Assembly: GCF_900580675.1 (NCBI RefSeq)
Contig: NZ_UTBG01000101.1
Span: 1 to 64,000, forward strand
Length of the DNA: 64,000 bases
Direction: 5' to 3'
Source: Pseudomonas viridiflava
Lineage (GTDB): Bacteria > Pseudomonadota > Gammaproteobacteria > Pseudomonadales > Pseudomonadaceae
Shown: piece after piece, positions 38,093-48,010 of the stretch
How the letters are laid out: each line of letters begins with the position of its first letter
Position numbering within the stretch: position 1 is the first letter of the stretch
Made by a program: the position numbers and the translations under genes
Notes under the pieces: generated by a model
Seen by the model: the letters and a program-made list of their open reading frames with translations, nothing else
Databases searched by the model: none
Told to the model about the DNA's origin: nothing

Positions 38093-38108
38093 TGGCACGC
38101 TGCCTGCA
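38093..38108 (+). promoter_or_regulatory. Sigma-54 (RpoN) promoter of the BON-domain gene
   Basis: TGGCACG-CTGC-CTGCA matches the -24/-12 consensus TGGCACG-N4-TTGCA with one mismatch and correct GG-GC spacing. It lies 71 bp upstream of the ATG at 38179 and closely resembles the crcZ promoter found later in this window. Confidence 0.72.
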
Positions 38109-38178
38109 ATATCCCTGTTAACGCTGCAGCATCAAGGTTCACACACTGCAGACTTTTAATAAAACAGGAGTTACTCGT

Positions 38179-38799
38179 ATGAAGAAGTTCGCTCTCGCTA
38201 CTGCTACCGCTCTGACCCTGGCCATGGGTGCTAACGTGGCCTTTGCTCAGACTTCCCAAGCTCCAATGACCCTGGCGGCCGGTGAAGCCACCAAGGCTAA
38301 AGAAAGCGTTTCGGATACCTGGATTACCACCAAGGTTAAATCCGACCTGCTGACTGAAAAAGGCATTCCTGGTTCGGACATCAAGGTAGAAACCAACAAA
38401 GGCGTGGTTTCCCTGTCGTCGACCGTAGCTATCTCGGATTCGCAGAAAGCGACTGCTGTAGCGATCACCAAGAAGATCAAAGGCGTAACCGCTGTTTCGG
38501 CTGACGGCCTGATGGCTGGCGGCGCTACCAAAGCCGACAACGTCGACAAAACCAAAAGTGCAGCCGCTGGTGCCAAAGAGTCCACTTCGGACACTTGGAT
38601 CACCACCAAAGTGAAAGCTGACCTGGTCACCGAGAAAGGCATTCCTGGCACCGACATTAAAGTCGAAACCAACAAAGGTGTGGTTTCCCTGTCGTCGACT
38701 GCTGCCGTGACTGAATCGCAGAAAGCGACTGCAGTAGCGATCACCAAGAAAATCAAAGGCGTTAAAGCTGTATCGGCTGATGGCCTGAAAGCAGAGTAA
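38179..38799 (+). CDS. Periplasmic tandem BON-domain protein (OsmY-like)
   Basis: The 206-residue protein has a signal peptide (MKKFALATATALTLAMGANVA, cleavage near AFA-Q) and two BON domains. Residues 40-111 and 132-203 are tandem copies, identical at 63 of 72 positions by eye. BON domains bind phospholipids, and OsmY-type proteins respond to osmotic or envelope stress. The corresponding gene after pnp in other pseudomonads normally encodes one BON domain, so a duplication is inferred. Its expression probably depends on sigma-54, judging from the upstream region. It is a single-gene unit with its own terminator. Confidence 0.88.
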   Translation: MKKFALATATALTLAMGANVAFAQTSQAPMTLAAGEATKAKESVSDTWITTKVKSDLLTEKGIPGSDIKVETNKGVVSLSSTVAISDSQKATAVAITKKIKGVTAVSADGLMAGGATKADNVDKTKSAAAGAKESTSDTWITTKVKADLVTEKGIPGTDIKVETNKGVVSLSSTAAVTESQKATAVAITKKIKGVKAVSADGLKAE

Positions 38800-38905
38800 C
38801 GCTAACCCATCGACTGAACTGTACGTCGGCGGCTTAGAGTGAGTTAGATATCCACTCGAGGCACCTCACGAGTTCATGCGAACGACCACACGGATGTGGT
38901 CATTA

Positions 38906-38932
38906 CAGGCCCCGGCACTTGTGTCGGGGCCT
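38906..38932 (+). terminator. Terminator after the BON-domain gene
   Basis: CAGGCCCCG (38906-38914) and CGGGGCCTG (38924-38932) form a 9-bp stem, followed by TTCTATT, about 107 bases after the stop. Confidence 0.75.
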
Positions 38933-38977
38933 GTTCTATTGTGGGGATAAACAACTGCCCCAGGCCGACCAAAAAAA

Positions 38978-39064
38978 TGTGGGAGCTGGCTTGCCTGCGA
39001 TAGCATCACCTCGATTCAAATGAATGACCGAGGTGTCTGCATCGCAGGCAAGCCAGCTCCCACA
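38978..39064. repeat. REP doublet (REPIN-like element), copy 1
   Basis: Two outward arms (GTGGGAGCTGGCTTGCCTGC and its reverse complement) enclose a middle part with its own stem (CACCTCG/CGAGGTG). The same arms occur at 49929-50013. Such paired REP sequences are typical of P. fluorescens genomes and are mobilised by RAYT transposases; no RAYT gene is in the window. Confidence 0.85.
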
Positions 39065-39087
39065 TTTAGATGTATGTTGCTTGCTGG

Positions 39088-42033
39088 CTACTCCGCATCC
39101 AGGTGCATCGGCGTTACCACCCGGCCATCTTTCTCGGCTTGTCCCAGGTTGGCATCGATGAAGTACACCCTGTCATCTTCCAGCTGCCCTTTGTCCACAA
39201 GGTAGTCCTTGATGGTACTGGCCCGGTCCTGGCCCAGTTGGCGCAGCAGCACATCACTGGCGCTCCAGAACTTGATCACACCGTCGCGCAGTTTCGCAGT
39301 ACGGTCATCGTCGCTCAGGTTCTTCCATTCGGCCGGTGGCTGTTGTTTCAGGCGAGTGCGATAGATGCCTTCAAGCAATGGCGCTTTTTCCTTTTCGGGT
39401 ACTACAAGCAGCGATGCCTGGGCCGGGACCTTGTCGCCACGGCGTTGCAGGATCTTGTAGTAGTTGTATTGGTATTCACGCTCCAGGCGCTCTGCAGCCA
39501 GGAACGGCCCGTCGCTGCTGGCAGCCGCCGTGCCTTCGATTTCCAGGCGCAGGGCAGGGCGCTCTTTCAGCGCCTTGGCCAGGGTATTCAGAGCGCCTTC
39601 GGCATCTTTGTTGAGTTCGCTGGAACCTGCGGCGAACGACACATTGCCCAAGTCCTCCGAACCCCCGCCCGTCACTAGCCCACCGATAAACTTGAAGGGC
39701 GCCGTCGCCGCGCGCACCACCAGATTGCGCAGGGTCTGCCACACAATTGGCATTACGCTGAACTGTGGGTTGTTCAGGTCGCCGGTTACCGGCAGTTCGA
39801 TGGAGATCTTGCCGTCGGAGTCCTTGAGCAACGCAATTGCCAGGCGAATCGGCAAGTCGACCGCATCGGCGCTGTCGACTTTGTCACCCAGTTGCAGTTG
39901 CTCGACCACCACTTTGTTTTGGGCCTTCAATTGGCCTTTGGTGATGATGTAGTGCAAGTCGAGGTTGAGCCGGCCCTTGCGGATACGGAAGCCCGCGAAC
40001 TTGCCGGAGTACGGCGTCAATGTGGTCAGTTCCACCCGTTTGAAACTGGTGGCGATATCCAGCGAGGCCATCGGGTCAAACGGGTTCACGGCGCCCTTGA
40101 TGGTGACCGGCGCGTAGCGGTCCACCTTACCCTTGATATCGACCGTGGCCGGTTTGGCCTGGCGGCTGTCAATGGTGCCGATCTGCCCGTTGAGTTGTTG
40201 AATCGCCGTGGCGAAGTTGGGTGTCAGGCTGAAGTCGGCAAAGTTCGCCGAGCCGTCGTTGATCGCGATTTGCCCGATGTGAATGCCCAGGGGCTTGTCT
40301 TTGCTGGCTGCGGGTTTGGCCGCCGACTTGGCGCCTTTGTCGGCCGGTTGCGGGATCAGCAAGTCATCGATGTTGGTGGTGCGGTCATCGTTGATCATGA
40401 ACCGCGCATACGGCTGCAGCAGGTTGACCTTGGCAATCGACAGGCTGTCACCGTGCTGATAGTTCACGCCCTCCAGCACCAGGCGCTGCCATTTGAGGAA
40501 GTCGCGTGTCTTGAGGGTGTCGAGGGTGTGCAACTGGTCGACCTGCGCCCGGCCGGTAACCTGCAGTGCCAGGGGATCGGTACTTTTGAGGTTCACGTCC
40601 AGGTCGCTGCCGAGCATACCGCTGCGCAGTTCCAGGCGAATGAACGGGCTGATATAGGCCTGCGCAACCCGCAGGTCGATGTCCTGGGTGTTGACTTTGA
40701 GCTTGGCGCTGACCGGGTTGAGGTTGACTTCGCCGGTCGCCTTGATCTTGCCTTGCTTGCCCAGCCCGGAATCGACCCTGAGGGTGAAAGGGCTCTTGTT
40801 GAGGCTGTCGAAGTTCTGCACGTCAATGTTCAGCGGGCCCAGTTCCAGCGCGACGGCCGGTTTGGCCGCGCGGTCGGCCAGGTGCACCTGATAGTTGCGC
40901 AGTTGCACGTCCTTGAGCAGCACTTGCCAGGGTTTGCTCGGCGCCGCAGGTGCGGGTGTTGGCGAGTCGGCGGTGGCTGGCGCAGTGGCCGGCTCCGGCG
41001 CAGTGGTCGGCTTGCTTGGTTGACTGGCGAACAGCTTCTGCCAGTCGAGTTGACCATCGGCTTCGCGTGCAGCCCAGGTTTCCAGCTTGTTGCTGCGGAT
41101 CTTGCCGACCACCACCTGCTGCTTGGCCAGGTCGACAGTGGTCTCACTGACGTCCAGGCGCTCCAGACGCACCAGTGGGCGGCCATCCGGTGCCTTGATG
41201 GCGAACGGCGCAATGCTGGCGGAAGTGTTGGTGAGCTTGAGCTCAGTCTCTTTGGCCAGGCTGAAGGTGTACTCGGTACTGAAGTTGAGCACGCCATCCT
41301 CAAGCACCAATGGCAGAGCATCCCGCACATACGGCCACCAGGCTTTCATCTTGCCGTCGGTGACTTTCAGCGTGCCTTGGGAGGTGATCGGCACCAGGCT
41401 GACGTTGCCTTTCCAGTCGATCTGTCCGCCTTCAGGGCCCGCAGCCACCAAGGTCATGTCGGCATTGTCTTCCGGCAGCGTGCTGAGGTCTTTCAGCTCG
41501 AAGTCGAGTTTGTCGTAGAGAAATTCGATAGGTTCGCTGGGGCGCAAATCCTGGAAGTGCACGTAGCCGCCGGCCAGCTTGATGCTGTCGATGCGCAGCG
41601 GAAACGGTTTGGCATCCGGGTCGGTCGGGGTTGGCTCGCTTGGTGGCAGCTTGAACAACTTCGCCAGGTTCAATTGGCCGGATTTGTCGAACAGCAGTTC
41701 GGTCTTGGGCTGGTCCAGTTGCACATCGGCCAGATGCAGGGCGCGGGTCCAGAGACTGTCGATCTGCAAGTTGGCGTAGAGGCGCTCGAAACCGACCTGT
41801 TCCTTGCCCGGTTCGCCGATCTTCAGGCCCCACACGGTCAGCTCCAGGCTGAACGGGTTGAGCTCGACGCGCTCGACCCGTGCCGGCAGCGTGGCGTAAT
41901 TTGTCAGTTGTTGGTTGGCAATGCGAAGGGCGACGCCCGGCAGAATCAAAAAGCCCAGCAAGCTGTACAGAGCAAGTGCGGTCAACAGGGCGCCAGCGGC
42001 GCGAATCAATCCTTTGGGCATGGGTGACGCCAT
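39088..42033 (-). CDS. Large DUF748 envelope protein (AsmA-like)
   Basis: The 981-residue protein has one N-terminal membrane segment (about 12-34, AGALLTALALYSLLGFLILP) and then a very long beta-rich region. The DUF748 domain lies in the centre, and a low-complexity Pro/Ala/Thr linker (about 340-370) interrupts it. The C-terminal part (SSELNKDAEGALNTLAKAL) resembles OmpA-like peptidoglycan-interacting folds, although the match is weak. Relatives belong to the AsmA/bridge-like superfamily proposed to move lipids between membranes; that role is inference. It is a single gene with a REPIN 24 bases after its end. Confidence 0.85.
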   Translation of the reverse strand: MASPMPKGLIRAAGALLTALALYSLLGFLILPGVALRIANQQLTNYATLPARVERVELNPFSLELTVWGLKIGEPGKEQVGFERLYANLQIDSLWTRALHLADVQLDQPKTELLFDKSGQLNLAKLFKLPPSEPTPTDPDAKPFPLRIDSIKLAGGYVHFQDLRPSEPIEFLYDKLDFELKDLSTLPEDNADMTLVAAGPEGGQIDWKGNVSLVPITSQGTLKVTDGKMKAWWPYVRDALPLVLEDGVLNFSTEYTFSLAKETELKLTNTSASIAPFAIKAPDGRPLVRLERLDVSETTVDLAKQQVVVGKIRSNKLETWAAREADGQLDWQKLFASQPSKPTTAPEPATAPATADSPTPAPAAPSKPWQVLLKDVQLRNYQVHLADRAAKPAVALELGPLNIDVQNFDSLNKSPFTLRVDSGLGKQGKIKATGEVNLNPVSAKLKVNTQDIDLRVAQAYISPFIRLELRSGMLGSDLDVNLKSTDPLALQVTGRAQVDQLHTLDTLKTRDFLKWQRLVLEGVNYQHGDSLSIAKVNLLQPYARFMINDDRTTNIDDLLIPQPADKGAKSAAKPAASKDKPLGIHIGQIAINDGSANFADFSLTPNFATAIQQLNGQIGTIDSRQAKPATVDIKGKVDRYAPVTIKGAVNPFDPMASLDIATSFKRVELTTLTPYSGKFAGFRIRKGRLNLDLHYIITKGQLKAQNKVVVEQLQLGDKVDSADAVDLPIRLAIALLKDSDGKISIELPVTGDLNNPQFSVMPIVWQTLRNLVVRAATAPFKFIGGLVTGGGSEDLGNVSFAAGSSELNKDAEGALNTLAKALKERPALRLEIEGTAAASSDGPFLAAERLEREYQYNYYKILQRRGDKVPAQASLLVVPEKEKAPLLEGIYRTRLKQQPPAEWKNLSDDDRTAKLRDGVIKFWSASDVLLRQLGQDRASTIKDYLVDKGQLEDDRVYFIDANLGQAEKDGRVVTPMHLDAE

Positions 42034-42108
42034 CTATATCGAACGAGAGTGCCTTGGAGTATGGCACGGGTTTTCGGTTCCGAAGCACGGGCCTTCTTGG
42101 GAAAAGCC

Positions 42109-43125
42109 CTACAACTGCAGGATCAGGGTTTTCAGCGGCGGCTGTTGATCCTGCGAAGGGAAGTCGGCGCCAGGCGTCATGATTTGCCAGTCGCGCACCG
42201 GGCGCCCGGCCTTCTCTGCGCAGCGCAAGACCTGATCACGCCAGTCGTCCATGCTGACTTTTGACAGGTTGTTGCAGCAGATCAGCACGCCGTTGTCGGC
42301 GGTGGCGAGCAGCGCGGGCTTGAGCAAGCTCTGGTAGTCGCGCAGCAGGTCGACGGTGCCGAATGCGCTCTTGGCCCAGGCCGGCGGGTCAAGCAACACC
42401 AGGTCATATTGACGCTGCTCCAGACGCGGATAGCTCGGCAGCTTCTGGCCGCGCCGCTGGGTGATCGGCAGCCCGGCCAGTTGGCGAATCGCCGGAAAGT
42501 AGTCGGACTGCACGAAGTCCATGGTGGGCAGCTGTGGATTGAGCAAACCGTTCTCGCGGCCAACCGCCAGGTTGCCCTCGGCGAAGTCCAGGTTGCACAC
42601 CTCACGCGCACCACCGGCCGCCGCGCTCAAACCCACGCCGCAGGTGTAGGCGAACAGGTTCAGCACGCTTTTGCCGGCACTGTGCGCCTTGACCCAGCCA
42701 CGGGTGTTGCGCAAGTCGAGGAACAGCAGCGGGTCTTGCCCGGCATGCCGCCCGCGCACACGGTAGTTGAGGCCCCATTCGTGACCCACCAGGTCTTCCA
42801 GCGCGGCGGGTTCGGCGCGGTACACCGTGTCTTCGCGATCGATGCGCGAGTTGCCACGGGAACGGTCGTTGTACACCAGCAGCAATTCCAGGCCCAGGTG
42901 CTGATTGACCTGTTCATGCAGCGCCAGCAGGTCAGCGGTTTCCAGGGTTTGGTGGAAGCTCTGCACCAGCAATTGCGGGCCGTAGCGGTCGACAGTCAGG
43001 CCGCCGGCGCCTTCCTGGCTGCCATGGAACAAGCGATAGCAATCGGTGCCCTGAGCGTGCAACTCGCTGAGCAGGTCTTGGCGTTGATCGAGGGCGGCGC
43101 GCAGCGCCTGATTCAGGGAAGTCAT
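42109..43125 (-). CDS. RlmI-like SAM-dependent methyltransferase
   Basis: The 338-residue protein belongs to the class I rRNA methyltransferase family of RlmI/RlmL-C type. The SAM-binding motif LNLFAYTCGVGLSAAAGGA is near residues 155-175, followed by the acidic NLDFAEGN motif and the catalytic-loop LLDPPAW. The N-terminal part (GLTVDRYGPQLLVQ) is the RNA-guiding EEHEE subdomain; a full PUA domain is missing. The target base is probably in 23S rRNA but is not defined by the sequence. Confidence 0.85.
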   Translation of the reverse strand: MTSLNQALRAALDQRQDLLSELHAQGTDCYRLFHGSQEGAGGLTVDRYGPQLLVQSFHQTLETADLLALHEQVNQHLGLELLLVYNDRSRGNSRIDREDTVYRAEPAALEDLVGHEWGLNYRVRGRHAGQDPLLFLDLRNTRGWVKAHSAGKSVLNLFAYTCGVGLSAAAGGAREVCNLDFAEGNLAVGRENGLLNPQLPTMDFVQSDYFPAIRQLAGLPITQRRGQKLPSYPRLEQRQYDLVLLDPPAWAKSAFGTVDLLRDYQSLLKPALLATADNGVLICCNNLSKVSMDDWRDQVLRCAEKAGRPVRDWQIMTPGADFPSQDQQPPLKTLILQL

Positions 43126-43194
43126 GGAGCGCGCCTTGCTTGCAGGTAAAGAAGGGAAATGAGGGCGCGGAGTTTAACAGCTCTGGGCCCGCGC

Positions 43195-44064
43195 CTACAT
43201 CAACCCCATCCGCCGATGGGCGCGTTGCACCGACCCATTGCGCATCGCCCAGCGCAGCAACGGCGCACTGCGCTTGACCCCGGCGCGGATCATCTGGCGC
43301 TGCAGCGGGCTTTGATGGTGTTCGAGCATGGCGCTGGCCCAGTACGGCAGCAGATCAATCCCGGCTTGCATCATCAACGCCCCGAAAGGCTTGGCCAGAT
43401 GGCTGGGGGCGGGCGCATTGAGCAATAGACGCAGCACTTCGCGACTGCGCTCGTCGCACAGCAATTGCGGGCGAATACGCTTCAGATAATCCGAAATTTC
43501 CTGCCGTGAGCGCGGCACATTCCGCGCGCCCAGCCGTTCGGCCACCAGGGCGATTTCGCTGTAGTAACGGTCCTGGTCCCGACCTGACAGCTGCGGGTTG
43601 CGATAGCGCAGGTGAGCCGCCAGGAAATTGCTGACCTCCGCCACGTGCACCCAGGTCAGCAGTTCCGGATCGCTGGCCGCATAAGGTCGCCCGTCCGGCG
43701 CGTGGCCGACCACCTGCAGGTGGATGGTGCGCACTTTTTCGATCAGCCACTCGGCATCCTTGCTCGAGCCGAAGGTGGTGCCGGAAATAAACTGTGATGT
43801 CCGCCGCAAACGCCCGAGCATGTCCTGGCGAAAGTTTGAATGGTCCCACACACCGGCCAGCGCCAGCGGGTGCAAGGCCTGCAGCATCAAGGCGCTGATG
43901 CCGCCGATGAGCATGCTGCTGAAGTCGCCATGCACTTGCCAACTGACCGAGTCGGGCCCGAACAGGCCGGGGTCGCCCTTGGGGTTTTCCAGGTCCAACT
44001 GACCCAGTGACAAGCCGGTCAGGCACATCAACTGGGACTCGATACGGTTGCGGATGAATTCCAT
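43195..44064 (-). CDS. MpaB/DUF2236 family oxygenase-like protein
   Basis: The 289-residue protein belongs to the MpaB/DUF2236 family, which includes the haem-dependent latex-clearing protein Lcp and fungal MpaB. Family features visible are GVWDHSNFRQDMLGRLRRT, HVAEVSNFLAAHLRYR and a helical composition throughout. No signal peptide is present. The physiological substrate in Pseudomonas is not known. It ends 69 bp before the methyltransferase gene and starts 6 bases after the acs stop, so it is probably co-transcribed with acs. Confidence 0.8.
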   Translation of the reverse strand: MEFIRNRIESQLMCLTGLSLGQLDLENPKGDPGLFGPDSVSWQVHGDFSSMLIGGISALMLQALHPLALAGVWDHSNFRQDMLGRLRRTSQFISGTTFGSSKDAEWLIEKVRTIHLQVVGHAPDGRPYAASDPELLTWVHVAEVSNFLAAHLRYRNPQLSGRDQDRYYSEIALVAERLGARNVPRSRQEISDYLKRIRPQLLCDERSREVLRLLLNAPAPSHLAKPFGALMMQAGIDLLPYWASAMLEHHQSPLQRQMIRAGVKRSAPLLRWAMRNGSVQRAHRRMGLM

Positions 44065-44070
44065 GGGTTC

Positions 44071-46008
44071 CTATCGGTTCAGGCGTTTGTCGATCAGGCC
44101 ATCCACCACGCTCGGGTCGGCCAGGGTCGAGGTATCACCGAGGCTGTCCAGTTCGTTGCAGGCGATCTTACGCAGGATTCGCCGCATGATCTTGCCGGAG
44201 CGGGTTTTCGGCAGGGCAGGCGCCCATTGGATCAGTTCCGGCTTGGCAAAGCTGCCGATTTCCTTGCTGACCAGCTCCAACAGGTGTTTTTTCAAGGCAT
44301 CGCTGGGCTCCACGCCATTCATCGGGGTGACAAAGGCATAGATGCCCTGGCCCTTCACGTCATGGGGGTAGCCGACCACGGCGGCCTCGGCGACCTGGTC
44401 GTGCAGTACCAGGGCGCTTTCCACCTCGGCGGTGCCGATACGGTGGCCGGACACGTTGATCACATCATCGATGCGCCCGGTGATCCAGTAATCGCCGTCT
44501 TCATCGCGCCGCGCGCCGTCGCCGGTGAAGTAGTAGCAGGGGTAGGGTTTGAAATAAGTATCGAGCATGCGCTGCGGGTCGCCGTAGACGCTGCGGATCT
44601 GCCCCGGCCAACTGGCTTTGATCGCCAGCACGCCGCTGCCGGCGCCGCTGATTTCCTTGCCTTGCTCATCCAGCAGCACGGGCTGTACGCCGAACATCGG
44701 CTGGGTCGCGCAGCCAGGCTTGATACGCTGGGCGCTGACCAAGGGGCTGAGCATGATCCCGCCGGTTTCGGTCTGCCACCAGGTGTCGACGATCGGGCAG
44801 CGCTGCTCGCCGACCGCGTTGAAGTACCAGTCCCAGGCCTCCGGGTTGATCGGTTCGCCGACGCTGCCCAGCAAGCGCAGGCTGGCGCGCGAGGTGTTCT
44901 CCAGTGGGCCGTGGCCCTCGCGCATCAGCGCGCGCAAGGCGGTGGGCGCGGTGTAGAAAATATTCACCTGATGTTTGTCGATCACCTGCCAGAAGCGCGA
45001 GCTGTCCGGGTAACTCGGCACGCCCTCGAACATCAGTGAGGTGGCGCCATTGGCCAGCGGGCCATACACGATATAACTGTGGCCGGTGACCCAACCCACA
45101 TCGGCGGTGCACCAGAAGACTTCGCCGTCGCGGTAATCGAGCACGTATTTGAAGGTCATCGCCGCCTGCAGCAGGTAACCGCCGGTGGTGTGCAGCACAC
45201 CCTTGGGTTTGCCGGTGCTGCCGGAGGTGTAGAGGATAAACAGCGGGTCTTCGGCGTCCATCGGCTCGGGCGGGCAGTCGTCGCTGGCGGCATCCACGGC
45301 CTGTTGATATTTGAGGTCGCGGTCTTTGACCCAGATCAGGTCTGCCCCTGTGCGCTCCACCACCAGCACGGTGCTGACGTCCGGGCAACTGGCCAGGGCC
45401 TTGTCGACATTCCTTTTCAGCGCCACGGGCTTGCCGCCGCGCACGCCTTCATCAGCGGTGATCACGGTGCGGCAGTCGGCATCCAGGATACGGTCGCGCA
45501 AGGCGTCCGGCGAGAAACCACCGAATACCACCGAATGCACCGCGCCAATCCGCGTGCAGGCCAGCATGGCGTAGGCCGCTTCCGGGATCATCGGCATGTA
45601 GATGCACACCCGGTCGCCCTTTTTCACGCCACGGCTTTTCAGTACATTGGCCAGGCGGCTGACGTTTTGGTGAAGCTGGCGGTAGGTGATTTTGGAAGAT
45701 TGTGTCGGATCATCGCCTTCCCAGATGAAGGCTGGCTGATCGGCGCGTTGCGCCAGGTGACGGTCGATGCAGTTGTAACTGACGTTCAGTTGGCCACCGG
45801 CAAACCAGTGGGCGGCGCCGGTCTGGATGTCTGACTGTTGCACGGTGTGCCACGGCGTTATCCAGTCGAGAAAGCCCTTGGCTTGTTCGGCCCAGAAGGT
45901 GTCCGGCTGTTCGATGGATTGGCGATAGAGGCGCTGGTAATCGGCTTGGCTGAGTTGCGCGGCACGACGCACGGCATCGGCGGTGGGGAATGTGCTGATA
46001 TCGAACAT
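44071..46008 (-). CDS. acs: Acetyl-CoA synthetase
   Basis: The 645-residue AMP-forming enzyme activates acetate. The phosphate-binding motif [15 protein letters not shown], the [12 protein letters not shown] hinge region (FTGDG) and the C-terminal acetylation site [11 protein letters not shown] are all present, and length is standard. It is the first gene of a unit with the MpaB-like gene. pgi lies upstream, separated by a hairpin. Pseudomonads often carry two acs genes; this one occupies the position of acsB. Confidence 0.96.
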   Translation of the reverse strand: MFDISTFPTADAVRRAAQLSQADYQRLYRQSIEQPDTFWAEQAKGFLDWITPWHTVQQSDIQTGAAHWFAGGQLNVSYNCIDRHLAQRADQPAFIWEGDDPTQSSKITYRQLHQNVSRLANVLKSRGVKKGDRVCIYMPMIPEAAYAMLACTRIGAVHSVVFGGFSPDALRDRILDADCRTVITADEGVRGGKPVALKRNVDKALASCPDVSTVLVVERTGADLIWVKDRDLKYQQAVDAASDDCPPEPMDAEDPLFILYTSGSTGKPKGVLHTTGGYLLQAAMTFKYVLDYRDGEVFWCTADVGWVTGHSYIVYGPLANGATSLMFEGVPSYPDSSRFWQVIDKHQVNIFYTAPTALRALMREGHGPLENTSRASLRLLGSVGEPINPEAWDWYFNAVGEQRCPIVDTWWQTETGGIMLSPLVSAQRIKPGCATQPMFGVQPVLLDEQGKEISGAGSGVLAIKASWPGQIRSVYGDPQRMLDTYFKPYPCYYFTGDGARRDEDGDYWITGRIDDVINVSGHRIGTAEVESALVLHDQVAEAAVVGYPHDVKGQGIYAFVTPMNGVEPSDALKKHLLELVSKEIGSFAKPELIQWAPALPKTRSGKIMRRILRKIACNELDSLGDTSTLADPSVVDGLIDKRLNR

Positions 46009-46071
46009 GAGCGGTCCTTATTCTTGTTTTCGGGACAAGTCATAAAGATGCACGCTGCGAGGGGAGGGTTC

Positions 46072-46101
46072 AAGGCCAACGTCCAAACGGACGTTGGCCT
46101 T
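46072..46101 (-). terminator. Terminator after pgi
   Basis: A 13-bp perfect stem (AAGGCCAACGTCC and complement) with a 4-base loop starts 10 bases after the pgi stop. The following bases are TTGAACC, so the T tract is short. Confidence 0.75.
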
Positions 46102-46111
46102 GAGATCGGCG

Positions 46112-47776
46112 TCAGCCGCGGTGACGGCCGCGGAAGTAGTTGATCAGGCCTTGGGTGGATGCATCGTCGGCCAGGGTTTCTTCGGCGCCGGTCAGGCGGT
46201 TGTAGACGCCTTTGCCCAGCTCCTTGCCCAGCTCGACACCCCATTGGTCGAAGGCGTTGATGCCCCAGATCACGCTCTGTACGAACACTTTGTGTTCATA
46301 CATCGCCACCAGAGCGCCCAGGCGACGCGGGCTGATGCGCTCGACCACGATGGTGTTGCTCGGGCGGTTACCCGGGATCACCTTGTGCGGGGCCAGTTTC
46401 TGCACTTCGTCTTCCGCCAGGCCCTTGTCACGCAGCTCGGCTTCGGCTTCGCTGCGGGTCTTGCCGAGCATCAATGCCTGGCTTTGCGACAGGCAGTTGG
46501 CGTACAGCCATTGATGGTGGTCGGACACCGGGTTGAAGCTGACGATCGGCACGATAAAGTCGGCCGGGATCAGTTGGGTCCCCTGGTGCAGCAACTGGTG
46601 GTAAGCATGCTGGCCGTTGCAGCCGACGCCGCCCCAGATCACCGGCCCGGTATCGGTGGACACCGGTGAACCGTCCTGGCGCACGCTTTTGCCGTTGGAT
46701 TCCATGTCCAGTTGTTGCAAGTGTTTGGTGATGTTGCGCAGGTAGTGGTCATACGGCAGGATCGCATGGCTCTGCGCACCCCAGAAGTTGCCGTACCACA
46801 CGCCCAGCAGGCCGAGCAGCACCGGCATGTTGGCTTCGAACGGCGCGTTTTGGAAATGCTGGTCCATGGTGTAGGCGCCGGACAGCAGCTCCTTGAAGTT
46901 CGACATGCCGATGGCCAGGGCGATTGGCAAACCAATCGCGGACCACAGCGAGTAACGGCCGCCGACCCAGTCCCACATCGGGAAGATGTTTTCTTCGCGG
47001 ATACCGAAGGCCACGGCTGCCGCGTTGTTGCTCGATACGGCGATGAAGTGGCGGTACAGCTCGGCTTCCGAGCCACCCTGGGCCAGGTACCAGGCGCGCG
47101 CGGCCTGGGCGTTTTTCAGGGTTTCGAGGGTGTTGAAGGATTTTGACGAGACGATAAACAGCGTGGTCTCGGCGCGCAGCTTCATGGTCAGCTCGTGGAA
47201 TTCGCTGCCGTCGATGTTCGCCAGGTAGTGGCAACGCACGCCTTTATGGGCGTAGGACAGCAGTGCTTCGGAGACCAGCTCAGGCCCAAGGAACGAGCCA
47301 CCGATGCCGATGTTCACCACGTCAGTGATCGGCTTCTCGGTGTAGCCACGCCACAGCCCGTCGTGGATGCGGCCCACGAGGTCGGTGATCTGGTTCAGCA
47401 CCTTGTGCACGTCCGGCATGATGTTCACGCCGTTGACCGACAACTTGTCGCCAACCGGGCGGCGCAGGGCAGTGTGCAGGGCCGGGCGGCCTTCGGAGGA
47501 GTTGACCGGCTCGCCGGCATACAGCGAGTCAATCGCGCCTTTGAGGTCGACTTCCTTGGCCAGCGCCACCAGCAGGTCGCGGGTTTCGCCAGTGATCAGG
47601 TTTTTCGAGTAATCGAGGAAAAGTCCGCAGCTGCTCAAGGTGAACTGGGAAAAGCGCTGAGGATCGGCATTGAACGCTTCGCGCATGCTGAAATCCTGCA
47701 TGGCTTGGCGGTGTTGGTTAAGCGCTTGCCAGGCGGGCAGAGCGGTAACGTCATGAGGAGTGCGGTAGTACGCCAT
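46112..47776 (-). CDS. pgi: Glucose-6-phosphate isomerase
   Basis: The 554-residue enzyme interconverts glucose-6-phosphate and fructose-6-phosphate. Signatures [30 protein letters not shown] and [12 protein letters not shown] are intact. The frame is open 25 codons further, but the ATG at 47776 gives the family start [16 protein letters not shown] and the usual length. It is flanked by acs downstream and the pan genes upstream. Confidence 0.97.
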   Translation of the reverse strand: MAYYRTPHDVTALPAWQALNQHRQAMQDFSMREAFNADPQRFSQFTLSSCGLFLDYSKNLITGETRDLLVALAKEVDLKGAIDSLYAGEPVNSSEGRPALHTALRRPVGDKLSVNGVNIMPDVHKVLNQITDLVGRIHDGLWRGYTEKPITDVVNIGIGGSFLGPELVSEALLSYAHKGVRCHYLANIDGSEFHELTMKLRAETTLFIVSSKSFNTLETLKNAQAARAWYLAQGGSEAELYRHFIAVSSNNAAAVAFGIREENIFPMWDWVGGRYSLWSAIGLPIALAIGMSNFKELLSGAYTMDQHFQNAPFEANMPVLLGLLGVWYGNFWGAQSHAILPYDHYLRNITKHLQQLDMESNGKSVRQDGSPVSTDTGPVIWGGVGCNGQHAYHQLLHQGTQLIPADFIVPIVSFNPVSDHHQWLYANCLSQSQALMLGKTRSEAEAELRDKGLAEDEVQKLAPHKVIPGNRPSNTIVVERISPRRLGALVAMYEHKVFVQSVIWGINAFDQWGVELGKELGKGVYNRLTGAEETLADDASTQGLINYFRGRHRG

Positions 47777-48010
47777 CGCTGCGGGTTTCCTTTTATTACG
47801 GGGACTGCCTTTAGGACACTTCAAAGCCCGGAACGTCCAGTCTTTCATCAAGGAGTGGGTTCCGGACAGCGCTAACCATAGCGCAGGGCGATTACATTAA
47901 ACCTAGCGTGGCGATATGTCTTGGCTTTGTCTGCGCTGTGGCCGGTACTTTTTTATACCGGCGCAGCAGGCAGGGCAACAGGCGGGGTGCACGGAGGCGT
48001 GCGGAGAGGG

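Noticed and set aside
39892..42027. A 711-codon plus-strand open frame
   Set aside because: It is antisense to the DUF748 gene; the minus-strand protein has a membrane segment and family features, this one does not.
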